Origin: Rhodosporidiobolus odoratus
Lineage: Eukaryota > Basidiomycota > Microbotryomycetes > Sporidiobolales > Sporidiobolaceae
Direction of reading: 5' to 3'
NCBI GenBank assembly: GCA_034387635.1
Contig: JAOANU010000017.1
Coordinates: 496,001 to 560,000, forward strand
DNA length: 64,000 nucleotides
Shown here: one piece after another, positions 35,401 through 47,168 of the stretch
Position numbering within the stretch: the first letter of the stretch is position 1
Layout of the letters: each line of letters begins with the position of its first letter
Notes under the pieces: generated by a model
The model's input: the letters and a program-made list of their open reading frames with translations, nothing else
Databases searched by the model: none
What the model was told of the DNA's origin: nothing
Position numbers and translations under genes: made by a program

Positions 35401-38400
35401 CGTGGCACTCGCCGACGAGGAGAAGCAGATCCGGGTCGAGGCCCTGCGCGCGCTCGAGAAGGTCAAGACCACCTTCGGCGAAGGGAAGAAGGCCGGTGCA
35501 GTCTATGGCAGGGACAAGTATTATGGCGCCGAGCGGACGAAGGAGGTTCAGTTCCTCGAGTTTGCCGATGTCGTCGTCTATGTTGGCAAGATCCTCGCCT
35601 CGTCTACTGAGCTTGCCCTGTCCCCGGCTCACCTCGCCGTCCTTCACGCCTCCCTTCTCGACGGAACTACCTCACCCTCGAAGGACAAGAAACGCAAAGC
35701 GGCCCTCTCGTTCAAGGTCGCCACTTACCTCGTCTCTCACGTCGTCGCCTGGTCTTCCTCCCTGCCAGCACGCGTCAAGCTCCTGGCCGCCCTCGAAGGC
35801 GTCAAGGACAAGGACAAATCCCTCTCCCTCGTCTCACTCCTTTCTTCCTCCCTTTCCTCGGCTCCGTCCATTGTCGAGCCCGAACTCGCTAGCTCCTACG
35901 CTCGACTCCTCCTCGCGCCCTTCGATGGCGCGACTCGCAAATGGCTCGAATCTGCCGACGGGGCTGTTGAGGCTCTCGTCAGGGCGATTGAGAATAAGGA
36001 TATCGCGGGCTTGAAGGCGGCGCTCAGGAAGGAAGCGCTTAGGGTGACGAGCAAGAGTGTGTTTGGCGCACTTAAGGCTGACGGGAGGGTGGAGTTGTGG
36101 AAGAGGCTCGTGAAGCTTGCGGTCGAGAGTGAAGCGGTATGTCTTGCCAACCTTTGTTTGCAGCGCAAACAGCAGCGCTAATCAGTCTCTTCTAACGCAG
36201 CGTATCAACACCGATGTACTCGCTTGCCTTCGCGCCATCCCGCTCGACAGCACCACCCTCACCACCTTCCTCTCTGAGCTTCGCGGGTCCCTCATCGGCC
36301 CCGTCGCAGCAAAGGGTGCCAAGCGCGGTCGTACCTCTCTCGCTTCTTCCACCGCCTCCTCCGTCTCACGCGCCGAGCGTTTGCCCGAACTTGTTGTCGT
36401 CCTCGAATCTGTCGACTTCGGCGTCGTGCTCGCCTCGCACGGTCTTCTCCTCGGATTGTTCGATATCCTCGCGGCCTTGGTTGAGCTGCCGACGACGGCC
36501 GCTGGAGCTCAGGACACGAGTTACCCTGGCCAGTTGTTGCTCGGTGCGCTAGGTAGGGTCGTTGAGAATGTGCAGCCCGAAAGCGGGATCACTGGGGATA
36601 GCGTCAGGATGGCGCCGGTTCTGGACTTCATGCGCTGTAAGCTCTGTCGTCACTCAGCTTCCGATCGCTCTCTTGATTGCTGACCACTCATTGCCATCTA
36701 GCCTCCGTCAACCCGCAAACCTATCACCAGTCCCTTCTCCTCCTTTCCCGCCTCGGACCCCTCGTGCCCGACCAGCTCGTGCAGAACATTATGCCCATCT
36801 TCACTTTCATGGGCGCCAACGTACTCCAGCGAGACGACGCCTACTCCCTCCGTGTCGTCGATCAAACCCTCGACAACATTGTCCCGGCTCTCGTCAAAGC
36901 CTTGCAGAAATCGGCGTCTGGTCGCGACGGCCTTCTCAACGAGCTCAAGGAACTTCTCCGTGCCTTCACCGATGCGGCGCAGCACGTGCCGAGGCACAGG
37001 CGCATCAACCTGTTTGTCAGGTTGGTTGAAACTCTTGGGGCGAAGGAGTTCATGAGCGCGGTGGCCATGTTGCTTGTCGACAAGGCGGGCAAGGTGGACG
37101 AGTCAGCGTTGCCTTTGGCCTTGACCGAGCACTTTGGCGTTGAGGTTCAGCTTGCTGCCTTAACCCAGGTCGTTGACGAGGTCGCACGACTGGTCAACCT
37201 TGAAGTCTCGTTCTTGCAGTCTTCCCCGTGCGCCTTTTCCCTTAGTCGCCTTCCGCGTCGTTTCATCCTGACGCTCATGTGACATGCACAGCGATGAATC
37301 CGTCCTTCCCGCCAAAGCAAAGGAGCAGTCTCTTTCCCTTCTCACCTTCCTCGCCTACGCGCTCGAGTCGAAGCAGCTCCTCAGCAAAGTCGACTCGGCC
37401 CGCACCGCCGGGTCTGAAGAAGTCGACACCTCGCTCTCCTCGCTCGTCCGCTCTCTCCTCGACCTTTCCTCCGCAACTTCCCCGTCCTTCTCTTCAGCCG
37501 ACGTTGTCGCCCTGTCTTCTGCCGCAGACTACGCCGTCCAGGCGGCCGTTGCGCTCATGTCGACCAAGAGCTTCTCTGACGCCCTCCTCTGGCTGCTCGA
37601 GCTCGCCGACCCCGCCATTCAGCCTCGGGCGTTCGCTCTTCTTCGTACCCGTCTGCCACACGTCAAGCCGACGAGGCGCGGGGACCTCACTACCGCCATC
37701 GTTGCCGTCGTCGAGAAGGTACTCGGCGTTCTGTCTTCTGCCGATGCAGCGGAAGAGGACGTTCAGAGTGCTCTCGACACTCTCGCAACGATTGCCGACT
37801 CCACCTTGGCGGCTGAGGACGCCGCTCTCGCGAAGACTGTACCCCAACTGGTCGAACTTGCCAAGGATGGCGAGAAGAGCCGGGCAAGCAGGATCGCCGC
37901 GCTTGGCGTTATTCGCAGGCTTACGACCCGTCTCGGGCCACGCCTTATCCCTCTTGTGTCCAGGCTCGTGCCGTTCGCGCTCGACTTGTTGCAGGAGGAG
38001 GCACAGGGTTCGTCCTCCCTTGAGGATCTTTCTGGCGATGGGTCTAACCATCTCTATCTTCGCAGCTGGTGCCGAAGCTGCTATCGATCTCGTCACCGGT
38101 GCCTACGCCACCCTCGAAGGCCTCTTCTCCTCCGTTCCCACCTTCATCGGTGGACAGCTCGACAAGGTCTTCACTGCCTCTTTGTCCCCTGCGATCATGT
38201 CGCTTTCTTCCGACAAGAGCATGCCCGCTTCGAAGGCCCGCGCTGCACTTCTCTCGACTGCCGCGAAGAAGCTGCCGACAAAGACCCTCTACCCCTCGAT
38301 CGTCAAGTTGCACGCCTCGCTCGACAACAAAGAGCGAGAACCGCTTCTCGGTCTGCTCGACGTCCTGAACCGCGCCCTCCGTCATGGCAAGACCGCCGAT

Positions 38401-39349
38401 GTCGCCGACAACTACAAGTCCATCTTCAAGCTCTTCCTCACCGTCTTCGACCTGCGTCGCACTCGTCCGGACGAGCTCGACCTCGCGGACGTTGTCGCAG
38501 TCGAGGAGAATGCCCTCGGCGCTTTCACCCAATTCATCCTCAAGCTCAACGAGCAGATCTTCCGACCTCTCTTCCTCCGCACCTACGACTGGGCAGTCAT
38601 CGACCTATCCGAAGCAGACGACGAGGCCGACGAGAGCTCTGTAGAGGGCCTCACCGCTCGCAAGACGGTTCTCTTCAAGCTCGTCGACCGCCTCCTTGGT
38701 CAGCTCAAGAGTATCTTCGTGCCGTACTATTCGTTCATGCTCGACCAGACGGTGGAGCAGCTCGAGGCGTACGCGAAGGGCGAGCAGACGGACGGCGATC
38801 TTTGGGCGGCGATGACTGCAGCCCTGACCAAGGCTCTCGACTCTGACGAGACAGGTACACTTTCCTCTCGCTTTTCCCTCCCGTATCTATGGACTTGCGA
38901 GGGCTCGCGCAACTACATCAGGCTCACCTGCTACCTTGACGCTCACAGGCTTCTGGACGCCGACTCGCCTTGCCAAGCTGTCCTCGCCTATCGCTCGCCA
39001 GATCGAGGTCACCCCCAACATCGCTCCTCCCTCGTCCTACCACACCCTCTTGTCCTCCTTCTCCGAATTGCTCTCTTCTCACGAAACCCACCTCAAGTCC
39101 CTCAACAACGCCTTCCTGCACCTCACCCGCTCCGACGACCTTCGCGTCAAGCGCGCCGCCGTCGAAGCGCTCGAGCAGATGTGGGAAGCTGTCGGAGATG
39201 CTATGCTTGCGTTCGTGCCGGAGACGACACCGTTCTTGGCAGAGGCGAGGGAGGAGACCGAGGGAGGAGTTGAGGCTGCCACGAGGAGGCTCATCAAGAA
39301 GATTGAGGAACATATCGGGGAGGACTTGGACCAGTATATGGAGAACTAA
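32491..39349 (+). CDS. UTP10: U3 snoRNP/SSU processome HEAT-repeat protein Utp10 (HEATR1)
   Basis: Nine exons, 32491-32870, 32926-33594, 33657-33746, 33820-36136, 36201-36636, 36702-37227, 37292-38007, 38066-38854 and 38949-39349, give 2107 residues, the usual size for this family. The N-terminus (MATSLAAQLAARKQLDS, NPPSFIYTPRHAAS, FRRVQDLNTSALLALFLPYH) is characteristic of Utp10. The bulk is alpha-helical HEAT-like repeats. The C-terminal BP28-type region (FLLRTYDWAVIDLSE-like helix, then RVKRAAVEALEQMWEAVGD, ending EEHIGEDLDQYMEN) also fits. Utp10 is a nucleolar tUTP/UtpA component needed for rDNA transcription and early 18S pre-rRNA processing. All eight introns are 55-94 nt and preserve phase. 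Confidence 0.95.
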
Positions 39350-39766
39350 GGCGGCCAGTACCCATGCAATCAAGGTATCGTCGACCCGATTCGTCCTATC
39401 TAGGACCTGATTGAGAAGGTCAAAGCGACAACTACGCCGGTCTCCACCGGCTGTGCTGCAGCTCCGTAACCACACTATTGCGGCAGCTGCATCGCAAGCG
39501 GGAATTGGGCATATTTGCAAGTCTGCACAGGGCAGTTTCGACAAAGGGGGATCAAGCTATGCGGAGTGTACGAAAGAGAGGTAGGTACGTAGAAGGATAT
39601 CAAGGCAAACAAGGATAGGGTATTTGGGTAGGAGAGCAGTGACTGATGGCGAAGACAACTCTGGCGATCGAGATAGGCCACGACAACGACCATAGGGGAA
39701 GTAGACGTGAAGATGGAGAGGGAGACGGATTGAGACCGCAAATTCATCGGAGAGCGTCCGGCCATT
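39350..39766. other. Convergent 3' intergenic region
   Basis: 417 nt between UTP10 (+) and the DH-PH-FYVE gene (-). Only 3' UTR sequence is expected; nothing further was recognised. Confidence 0.45.
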
Positions 39767-42700
39767 TTAGCGGGAAAGAACCCTCTTCAGCTCATTCACC
39801 GCCGACGACTTGCGAGTCCTCCTTGGCGGGGACGCCTGCACTTCTGCCTGCCCTTCGCCGCTCATCCCAAAGCCGCCTGAGACGAAAGGCAACGATGCCT
39901 CATCGATGGGCTTGATGGAAGGACTCGAGACCTCAAAGTCAAACAACGGCGCGTGGGGGGTTTGTGGGTTGAGGATGCGGGAGATACGGTTCTCTGCTGG
40001 TGCGATGGTGGATCTGGCTTGGGTTTGCTTCGCAGTTGAAGTGGGATACTGGCGAAGAATCTCGTCGTTGTTGGAAGGGTGGGAGGTAAGGAAACGGGAG
40101 GCAGGGGTGGAGGGTTCGAAGACGGCAGCGTAGCAGGCATCGCAGCTACGGGCGAGACGATCCGGTTGTTGTGTCTCGTTTGCTGTTGAGCGGGGAAGCA
40201 GTGAGCCGGGGATGATGAAATACTGCAGAAGCACGAAGGGTCAGTACACAACCTTACCCGGGGTTCAAGTCATGGAAAGAACAGACGTACCTTGGAGGAA
40301 CAAGCCCAGCAGAACACCGATCCACATAGCCGACAATGATGTTTCCTTCTCAACATCCCAAACAAGTTCTTGCAACATTTACACTGTGTCGCCCTCGAAT
40401 CCGGCACCCAAATCGGGGCATTGTACTCCTCGATCACGCGGTACTCAACGGCTGGACTAGCGATGTCGTCTACGTCGACGGGAGGGAGGGGCTCGGTAGG
40501 GCCGAGGTAAAGGGCGGAAGCGAGGGCTTGCACGGCGGCGGAAGGGGCCATTTCGGACCATCGTCGTGCGCGGGAGAGAGAGGTCGGACGGCTTGGCCGG
40601 GGAGATTTGCCAGCTATTCCGGAGACACGAGGGGGAACGAGGTCCAAAGACCGAACGGACTGGTTGTCGCCAGTTTGCACCGGGAGGGCGGAAGGACTTT
40701 CGACCAGCGACGGCGGTAGTTCCTGCTCTCCTACCGACGAGGGGAAAGGAAAGTTTGGCTGGTCGAGTTCCTCTGCCGGGGTAGGCGGAATTTGACCTAG
40801 TTGCGGTGGAAGGGATATCTGCCTCGAAATGGCGGGAGGAGCGGCGAGGTGCGAGACAGATATAGATGAGCGTGCGGCGACTTGGGAAGGGGACGAAGTG
40901 AGAGGGAGAGAGATGCGCTTGACGACTCTTGGTGAACCGCCAATGGGCGTAAAAGTCGATGTCGCGACCTGTTCCACGTCAACTGTGCGCTGAAGGGTGC
41001 GCCTGTCGCTCATCAGTGCGGCCTTGGCGTCGCGTATAGCCTCGATCCAGGACGTCTTGACCTCGAGCGAATCTGGACAGGACGATGGAAATCAGTTTGA
41101 AGGCGAGACGAGACAGAGAACGAAAGAGCCGCGATGGTCAGATGAGGAAAAGTCGAGAATCTCCGACGCACCTGCGTATACAGCAATCGACTTCTCCGTA
41201 TGTAAAATCTCAAGCCCATACTTCAACCCACCGTCCGCAACCTCATCACTCCCAATCACCGTAACATCCTCCAGCTCCAATCTCCTGTGCAGCCGATAAT
41301 GCGCATTACCACCAGCAACCCCTTCTTCCCCCCCAAGGACGACATTCGCGATTCCCAGCCCTAAACCAACAGAGCTCCAGCCGCCCATCTCTCCTGCGCC
41401 TCCGGAAGCATGAAGGAGTATATCGTTGAAAAGGAAGAATGTCCTGGTTTCTTGTTTTCCGGATCGGTTCAATTTGCGTAGGAATCCGGTTTTGAGAAGT
41501 CGTCGACCTGGTGCCAGTAGGGGGGTCTCGAGGTTGGTGAAGGCGCGTTGGAGATCAAGAATTTGAAGGTCGTTCGTATGTGACTGGATTTGGGATTCAA
41601 GGTGAGATGCGACTGTCGAAAGAGCAGAGGAGGTGTCAACTAGCTATACTGGCTGCAGTGCCTCACAATATGAGGGAATGGGAGAGTAGCACACCTCCAT
41701 CCACCAACGCAAAAGCAGTCCTCAAATCCCTCAAATCCGGATGATCCTCCTCGGTGAACTCGATCAACTCCTTCAACAAAAGCCTATACCTCGGCACCCT
41801 CTGCACAACGTTCAACAGCAATCCTCCTAAGCCAATCTTTCCCGTCCCCGGACCGACGAGCCTAATCCTTTCCTTCTGCGCCTCGCTTGCAAAGGCTTGC
41901 CATCTTATCCGGTCGTCCGGGGTCGAGCCGGGTGCGCCGTTCGAGGTTCGGCTGACGGGCGCAGAGGGTGAAGCTTCGAGAGAGGAGAGACGCGCGAGGG
42001 ATGCAGAGAAGTTGGCGACGAAGAGGGAGTATTGCTTGAGGAAAGGGAGGATGGGAAGAAGGGCTTTGCCGAGCCGGAAAGGTGGTGCAGGAGGAGGGCG
42101 AGAACGCCGATTCGACTGGGTGATCATGGTCCGTGTGCGTGTTTGAGCAGCCGGTGGGATGGGCGAGCCGTCTTCCGCTGGCGTTTCGGGGCCAGTGGAA
42201 GAAGCGGTAGTTTCGGCACTGGTGCTGAGTCCGCCGGCTTGGCTCTCTAGGCTCGATCCGCCGGCAGGGGCACCAACGACCGGGGCTGAGGACGGCCCTT
42301 CGACGTCTTCTGGCGAGGCGACGAGAGGCGAAAGTGAGGAACGAGGGCTGAGCGTGAGCGGTACTGGCTGAGAAGGTCGAGGGGGAACCGCTTCGTCGAG
42401 GGTCAGCAGCATGACATGAGCGAGGTTGAGAACATCTGTGAAGTTCGAGAAGACTTCGTTGATCTCGCGGCGACTCAATGTAGCGCCAGAGGGCGCATGC
42501 GGAGTGGGCGGAGTAGACGGCGCCGTTGATGGAGAAGAGCCGACAGAGTCGACAGAGCCACGGGTCGAAGCACGAGCGCGAGGCGAGACAAAAGATGATG
42601 GACCGTAGAGCGACGCGCGAGGGGATACATTTGGACTTGTTGAGCGAGATGGGGGAGGACCTGCTGTCGAGAAGCGATTCGACCGGCGACAAAGCGGGTC

Positions 42701-43557
42701 GGTAGCGGGCAGAGCGGCAATCAGAGGTTGATAGTAGTGCTGCAAAACAGTTTTTAGTATGGCCCTGCAGTAGAGAAAGGGGGAAAGGGACGCACCGCAT
42801 CAATTTCCTCCAGGACCTGCACATAAGCCTTTTCTGTATCCCTGAGCTCCTCCGCAATCCGCCACCGCCTTTCTTCCCTCTTCGCGCGATCTTCTCCGGT
42901 TGACCGCAACTTATCAGTAGCGCCCGCTGCTTCTGTCCCGAACGTCGAGCCTAGAGGGCTCGACGTTTTCGAAGCATCTACTCCTGTAGGCAACGCCGCG
43001 GAAAAAGACTGGAAAGCGCCATGGTACGCGCTCGCCGGAGCGGAATATCGAGAAGGGTTCGGAGGGCGAGCTATGCTAGACGGTCGTGACGCTGACGGCG
43101 CGATGCTTCTCCGAGAGACTGCTCGCGGTCTGCGCATCGGTGCTGATGAAGTCAAGGGAGCCCCGCTGCTCTCGCCACCCTCGTCCTCTTCCGCCACACT
43201 CTCAATGCTCGAAAAGGACGCGACGCTGAGCCGGTGGTCGCTTTTGTCCTTTAGTCGCAAGGTCGAGGAGCCTGAACTGCCGACGATGGAATGATGCCGG
43301 GTTGCTATCAGGTTGGCAGGCAAGGACGTTCGACGAGTACGAAGAATGTCGAAAGCGGGATTGTAGGCCAGCGAGGGTTCTGCCCGAGATGTTGAGGTCT
43401 TTGCACGCTCATGCGTCTGGCGAGGCATATGCGAAGGGGACGGGCAGGAAGGGAAAGGAATTACTGGAGGTGCCGGCGAGGAGGCGTCAGGGCTTGGTGC
43501 GAGCTCGGCTTCGGTGTATGATGCGGAACGAGAGCAGCTGGCGGGCTGGTCTGGCAT
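39767..43557 (-). CDS. Rho-family guanine nucleotide exchange factor, DH-PH-FYVE (FGD-like)
   Basis: Five exons on minus, 43557-42796, 42739-41695, 41612-41172, 41072-40291 and 40222-39767, encode 1161 residues; a start at 43596 is also possible. About 240 disordered residues precede a DH domain that opens with RRWRIAEELRDTEKAYVQVL and contains the signature helix LLLNVVQRVPRYRLLLKELI. Two Ser/Pro-rich insertions separate the DH helices. The PH domain follows (LLKTGFLRKLNRSGKQETRTFFLFNDILL is its start; LEVKTSWIEAIRDAK its last helix). After a linker comes the FYVE zinc finger, with PIWVPDSRATQCKCCKNLF, RRKHHCRLCGSVFCWACSSK and RSCDACY supplying the cysteines and the RRKHHCR phosphoinositide-binding motif. 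It probably activates a Rho/Cdc42 GTPase at PI3P-bearing endosomes. Confidence 0.92.
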
Positions 43558-44461
43558 GACGGAGGGAAATCTGTGAAGGAAAGAGGAGGGGTACAACGCG
43601 TGTCAGATCCCGAGGACTCTGCCGAATCTGTACGACATCTGCCCTGACTCGGGCTTCTTGAACCCGCTTTGGGCTCCTACCTGTCACTCAACAGGAGAGC
43701 CAGAGCTTGTGCGTCGAGCTAGTGAGAAGCGGAGAGTGGATGGAGGGTGGGGCTGTTGGCGAGCAACTCGCAGGGCCTCCTCGCTGGGAGCCTGGCAGCT
43801 CCGGCGTCCGGAAGTGTCCTTGGTGCGATATGATCCGAAATATTTGGACACTGTTCAACGTTGTTCAACTCTTCCATGCAGGCAGATGCGCCTGGAGTAC
43901 TACGCTCGAACGGCCGACGAGAAAGGGACGTACTTTGTACTCGCCTCTCGCTCAGTGTCTCTGTCGATGTTGGCGTCCATCTGGCCGTCGTGAGGAGGAG
44001 TTGTACCGATCCAAGCGGCTCGAGCGGGGGAGGGCGAGGAGGTGACGAGGTGTGCGGCAGCTGGGAAGGTGAAGGCGTAGCTTGCTAAGGGTGTAGAGAC
44101 CCGACTCGAAGGCAGTGAAGGCCTGTATTGAGGGATCGACAGGAGTTACAAGCGACAACGAGCGAGAGAAGCGGAACTTCCACTTCGCTTATTACCTGCG
44201 GCCACCGTGTCGTGAGCCATCGGGTACACGTCAGCACGCCTCTGACACAGCTACAAGCGTCTCGAGCTGACCCTGGCCTCTTCCCCAGTCCTTTTCGTCT
44301 CTTCCCCCCCCCCCCCCGAGGAAGCACGACAAAACAGCTTTTGATCCTCATTGCTGTACAAAACTGATCCACCTACCAAGCTTGACAAGCATCACTGCCT
44401 TCGCAAGAGCGAGAGAGCACACAGAAAGACATATCCCCAACATCGAGCCGATGCCTACTCT
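43558..44461. promoter_or_regulatory. Intergenic region, 904 nt, with 14-bp poly-C tract
   Basis: Contains the promoter of the DH-PH-FYVE gene and the 3' UTR of the cytidylyltransferase gene. A run of about 14 C residues lies at 44304-44317. No gene is supported. Confidence 0.45.
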
Positions 44462-46572
44462 CTACTCCTCCCCCGCCTTCTGACTCCCCTTCCCCGTAGT
44501 CCCTCTCACACTTCCCGCCTCAGTCCCCTGCCTCGAACACAGTTCGGGATGTCCAATCTTGATGAGTTTGGAGTCGTAGTCGCCTTCGCGGTATCCTTCT
44601 ACGACTGAGGGTGGACTCCCACAAGCCGGGTGGGCAGAGGAGGGGAGGGGAGGGAGGTGAAAGGGTGGGAGGGAAGAGGGAAAAGAAGGAAAGAGAGGTG
44701 AGCTTCAGCCAGCTGGTTGGAGAGGAGAGCATAGAGAACGTACTGCGCTGTAGAAGCTCAGAGGTAGAAATACCGTTCGTTCGCTTTGTCGGCAGGAAAG
44801 AACCTGCATACGCAATTGTGTGTGTAAGTCTGGGTACCACCTTCTGGAGTAATCTAGCCTGGCCAGGTTAGGATGGCCAAGGCAAGAAGCCCCTGAGAAG
44901 TAATGCAACCAAGAACGCAGACGTACCACTCGACTTGGCAAACCAGTAAACATCCTCACTCCCCGCCGAAACATAAGGTTCCTCATCATGAGCCACATAA
45001 TCAATCCCCCACTTCTCCATAAATTCCGCATCAACATTCCAAGGCGCATCTTCGACGACTTCATCGACCCAACGAATGTGTCGCATGGCTTCGTACCGTT
45101 CGGAGGAGGACAGGACGGGGTTGGATTTGTGTTCTCGGACTAGGGAGGAGGAACAGACTCCGACCAGGAGGTGGACTGAGGGGAACATGAGCTTGCATTG
45201 GCGGAGTTGAAGCATGTGACCGTCTGCAATGGGGCGGGTCGGGCAATGTAGGACCGAAGGGTGTGGAAGTGAGCATGAGGTTTGACAGCAGCAAAAAGGC
45301 GGGAGTCAGCAGGATCCCACCACAAAGAGACAGAGCAGGAACGCACAATGCAGCAGATCGTAGACTCCATCAGCATAAATCCTCACCGGCCTTCCCACAG
45401 GCGGTGACTTGATCTTGTAGTTCCTCCCCGGGTCACCCGCAATAGCACGGCGAATATGTTCCTATGCACGTCAACCCAAAACTTGTCGTCAGTATACAGC
45501 GATACTGCGCGCCTGAATCGCAGAAACCGACTCGGCAGGCCATCCGAAAAGAAAGAAAAGGACGCACCTGAATCTCCTCGGCCGTCAAGTTGCTCAAGAA
45601 CCCTTTGGGTGCCGGAGCCCAAAGCACCGGATCCTTCTGACCCTGACTTTTGCCCTCAAACCTACTCGGCACCGCCTTTCCCTTGGCCCTTCCCGCTCCT
45701 CCAGCAACCAAACTAGTTTCCCCATCCGTCTCCGTCTCAGTCTGGGGAGGACTCGGACTCAAACTCTCCTCTCCTTCGTCTTCGTCACCGGCCTCTTCGC
45801 CACCTGAGATTGCGGAACGGTAGGATGTGGTATGTTGTAGGGGGATTTGAGGTTGGTGGAGAGAGACGGGGGCGCGGAATGCGTGGGGGTGGGTGGCGAG
45901 ACGGGCGGCGCTGGCTGCGGAGGAGGATTGTGCTGTCGCGGAAGATATATCGCCGTCGTCTGCGACAGGTGAGGTTGGAGGGGAAGGTCACGGGGTCGAA
46001 GGGGAGAAGGGAAGAATCAGGAGAAAGAAAAAGACAGACAAGCGGGTTCCGTCAGCTTGAACTCGGTAGCTCTACCTCGTGGTCTGAAACCGCTACCAGC
46101 GAATGCTGGCAGTAGACAAGCGAACGAAAGACTCACGTCCCGCCGACTCTCCGCTAGCATAACCCCCATCTACCGCACCTGAACCTGAACCCAAGGCCGT
46201 CTCCCGTACCGGCTTTCCAAGATTCAAATCCCTCAGCCCATCAACGACCGACGCAGCCGGTACCGCCGGTGCATTCAAAGATCTCGTGTCGTCCCCCTCG
46301 TCTTCGCCCGAAAGTCCCGAAGGACCCGTTTCGGTTTCGTCATTTGATTCAGCTGAAGCTTCGCGCTGTGTCACCCGGCAGTACCGATACGGGTCAGTAT
46401 ACTGCACCTCTCGTTGCCCGTGGGGTCAGGCGTCGAGAGAGAGAGAGGGATTGAGGTTGACGTCGTGAGGGGTGTGAGCGTGAGGAGGGCAGCGTACGCT
46501 AGACTCCCCTTCGCCTTCAGGAACGAGACGACGACTTGAACGACGCCTGGTCGGGAGTCCGCTTGATGCCAT
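44462..46572 (-). CDS. PCT1: CTP:phosphocholine cytidylyltransferase
   Basis: Seven exons on minus, 46572-46498, 46365-46137, 45959-45568, 45461-45347, 45223-44927, 44803-44744 and 44604-44462, encode 436 residues. The N-terminal 230 residues are acidic and Ser/Pro-rich. The catalytic nucleotidyltransferase core starts PVRIYADGVYDLLHYGHMLQ, where the HxGH CTP-binding motif (HYGH) is rebuilt across the intron at 45224-45346. It continues VHLLVGVCSS, HIRWVDEVVEDAPW, YVAHDEEPY and the RTNGISTSELL signature, equivalent to RTxGISTx. The enzyme makes CDP-choline from CTP and phosphocholine, the rate-limiting step of the Kennedy pathway to phosphatidylcholine. After the core only about 47 residues remain and no long amphipathic membrane-binding helix is evident. 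Several introns exceed 100 nt, longer than the local norm. Confidence 0.93.
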
Positions 46573-47168
46573 ACTTGTGCCAAGTTGTGAGGAGACCAAG
46601 CAAGGAGGACGACAAGCGGAAGCGGTCTCCAGTTTCACGTCTCGCGGGCCACGAGACGTCCGACAGTGCCTATACAGCCCAGTAAAAGCCATCAGGCAAC
46701 ATGGTGAGCTCTTGACCTCTCCTAGCCAGACAGTCCAGCTGAGTCTGCTTTTCATCGATTCATTCCAGCCCCCCTCCCCGCTCTAGCTGGTCACCATCCC
46801 GTACCACCACTACGCCCCCAGCAAACACCCGAAGGTTTACGACAGAGTCACAAAAAGAGAGAAAAGAGAGGAAAGAGCAAGAGTGAGCGAGAAACGGAAA
46901 AGAATGAGTGCAAGGGAAAATCAAGGGCTGCTGCTCGCGGTTGATCACAAAAAAGGGTACCGGAGGTAAGGACAAGGGATGTTACCGTAGCGACGGCGAG
47001 CGAACAGGAACAATGGGGATTTTTAGGGTCGGGTAAGAGGGAGAGATGCGAAAGAGATGCGAATTGGGGCGGAGAGTATAGGTTTCAGGGGCGATTGGGA
47101 GAGGAGAAAAAACAGAAGCGACGCGGAAAGGTGGAACGACAAGGTAAACAGGGGCGAATTGCAGCTGT
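46573..47168. promoter_or_regulatory. Intergenic region, 596 nt
   Basis: Between the cytidylyltransferase start and the eIF5A stop, both on minus. It holds the 3' UTR of eIF5A and the promoter of the cytidylyltransferase gene. No gene or RNA was identified. Confidence 0.45.

Noticed and set aside
44304..44317. Poly-C tract as a possible transposon tail
   Set aside because: No target-site duplication, open frame or other element sequence nearby; treated as a simple repeat.
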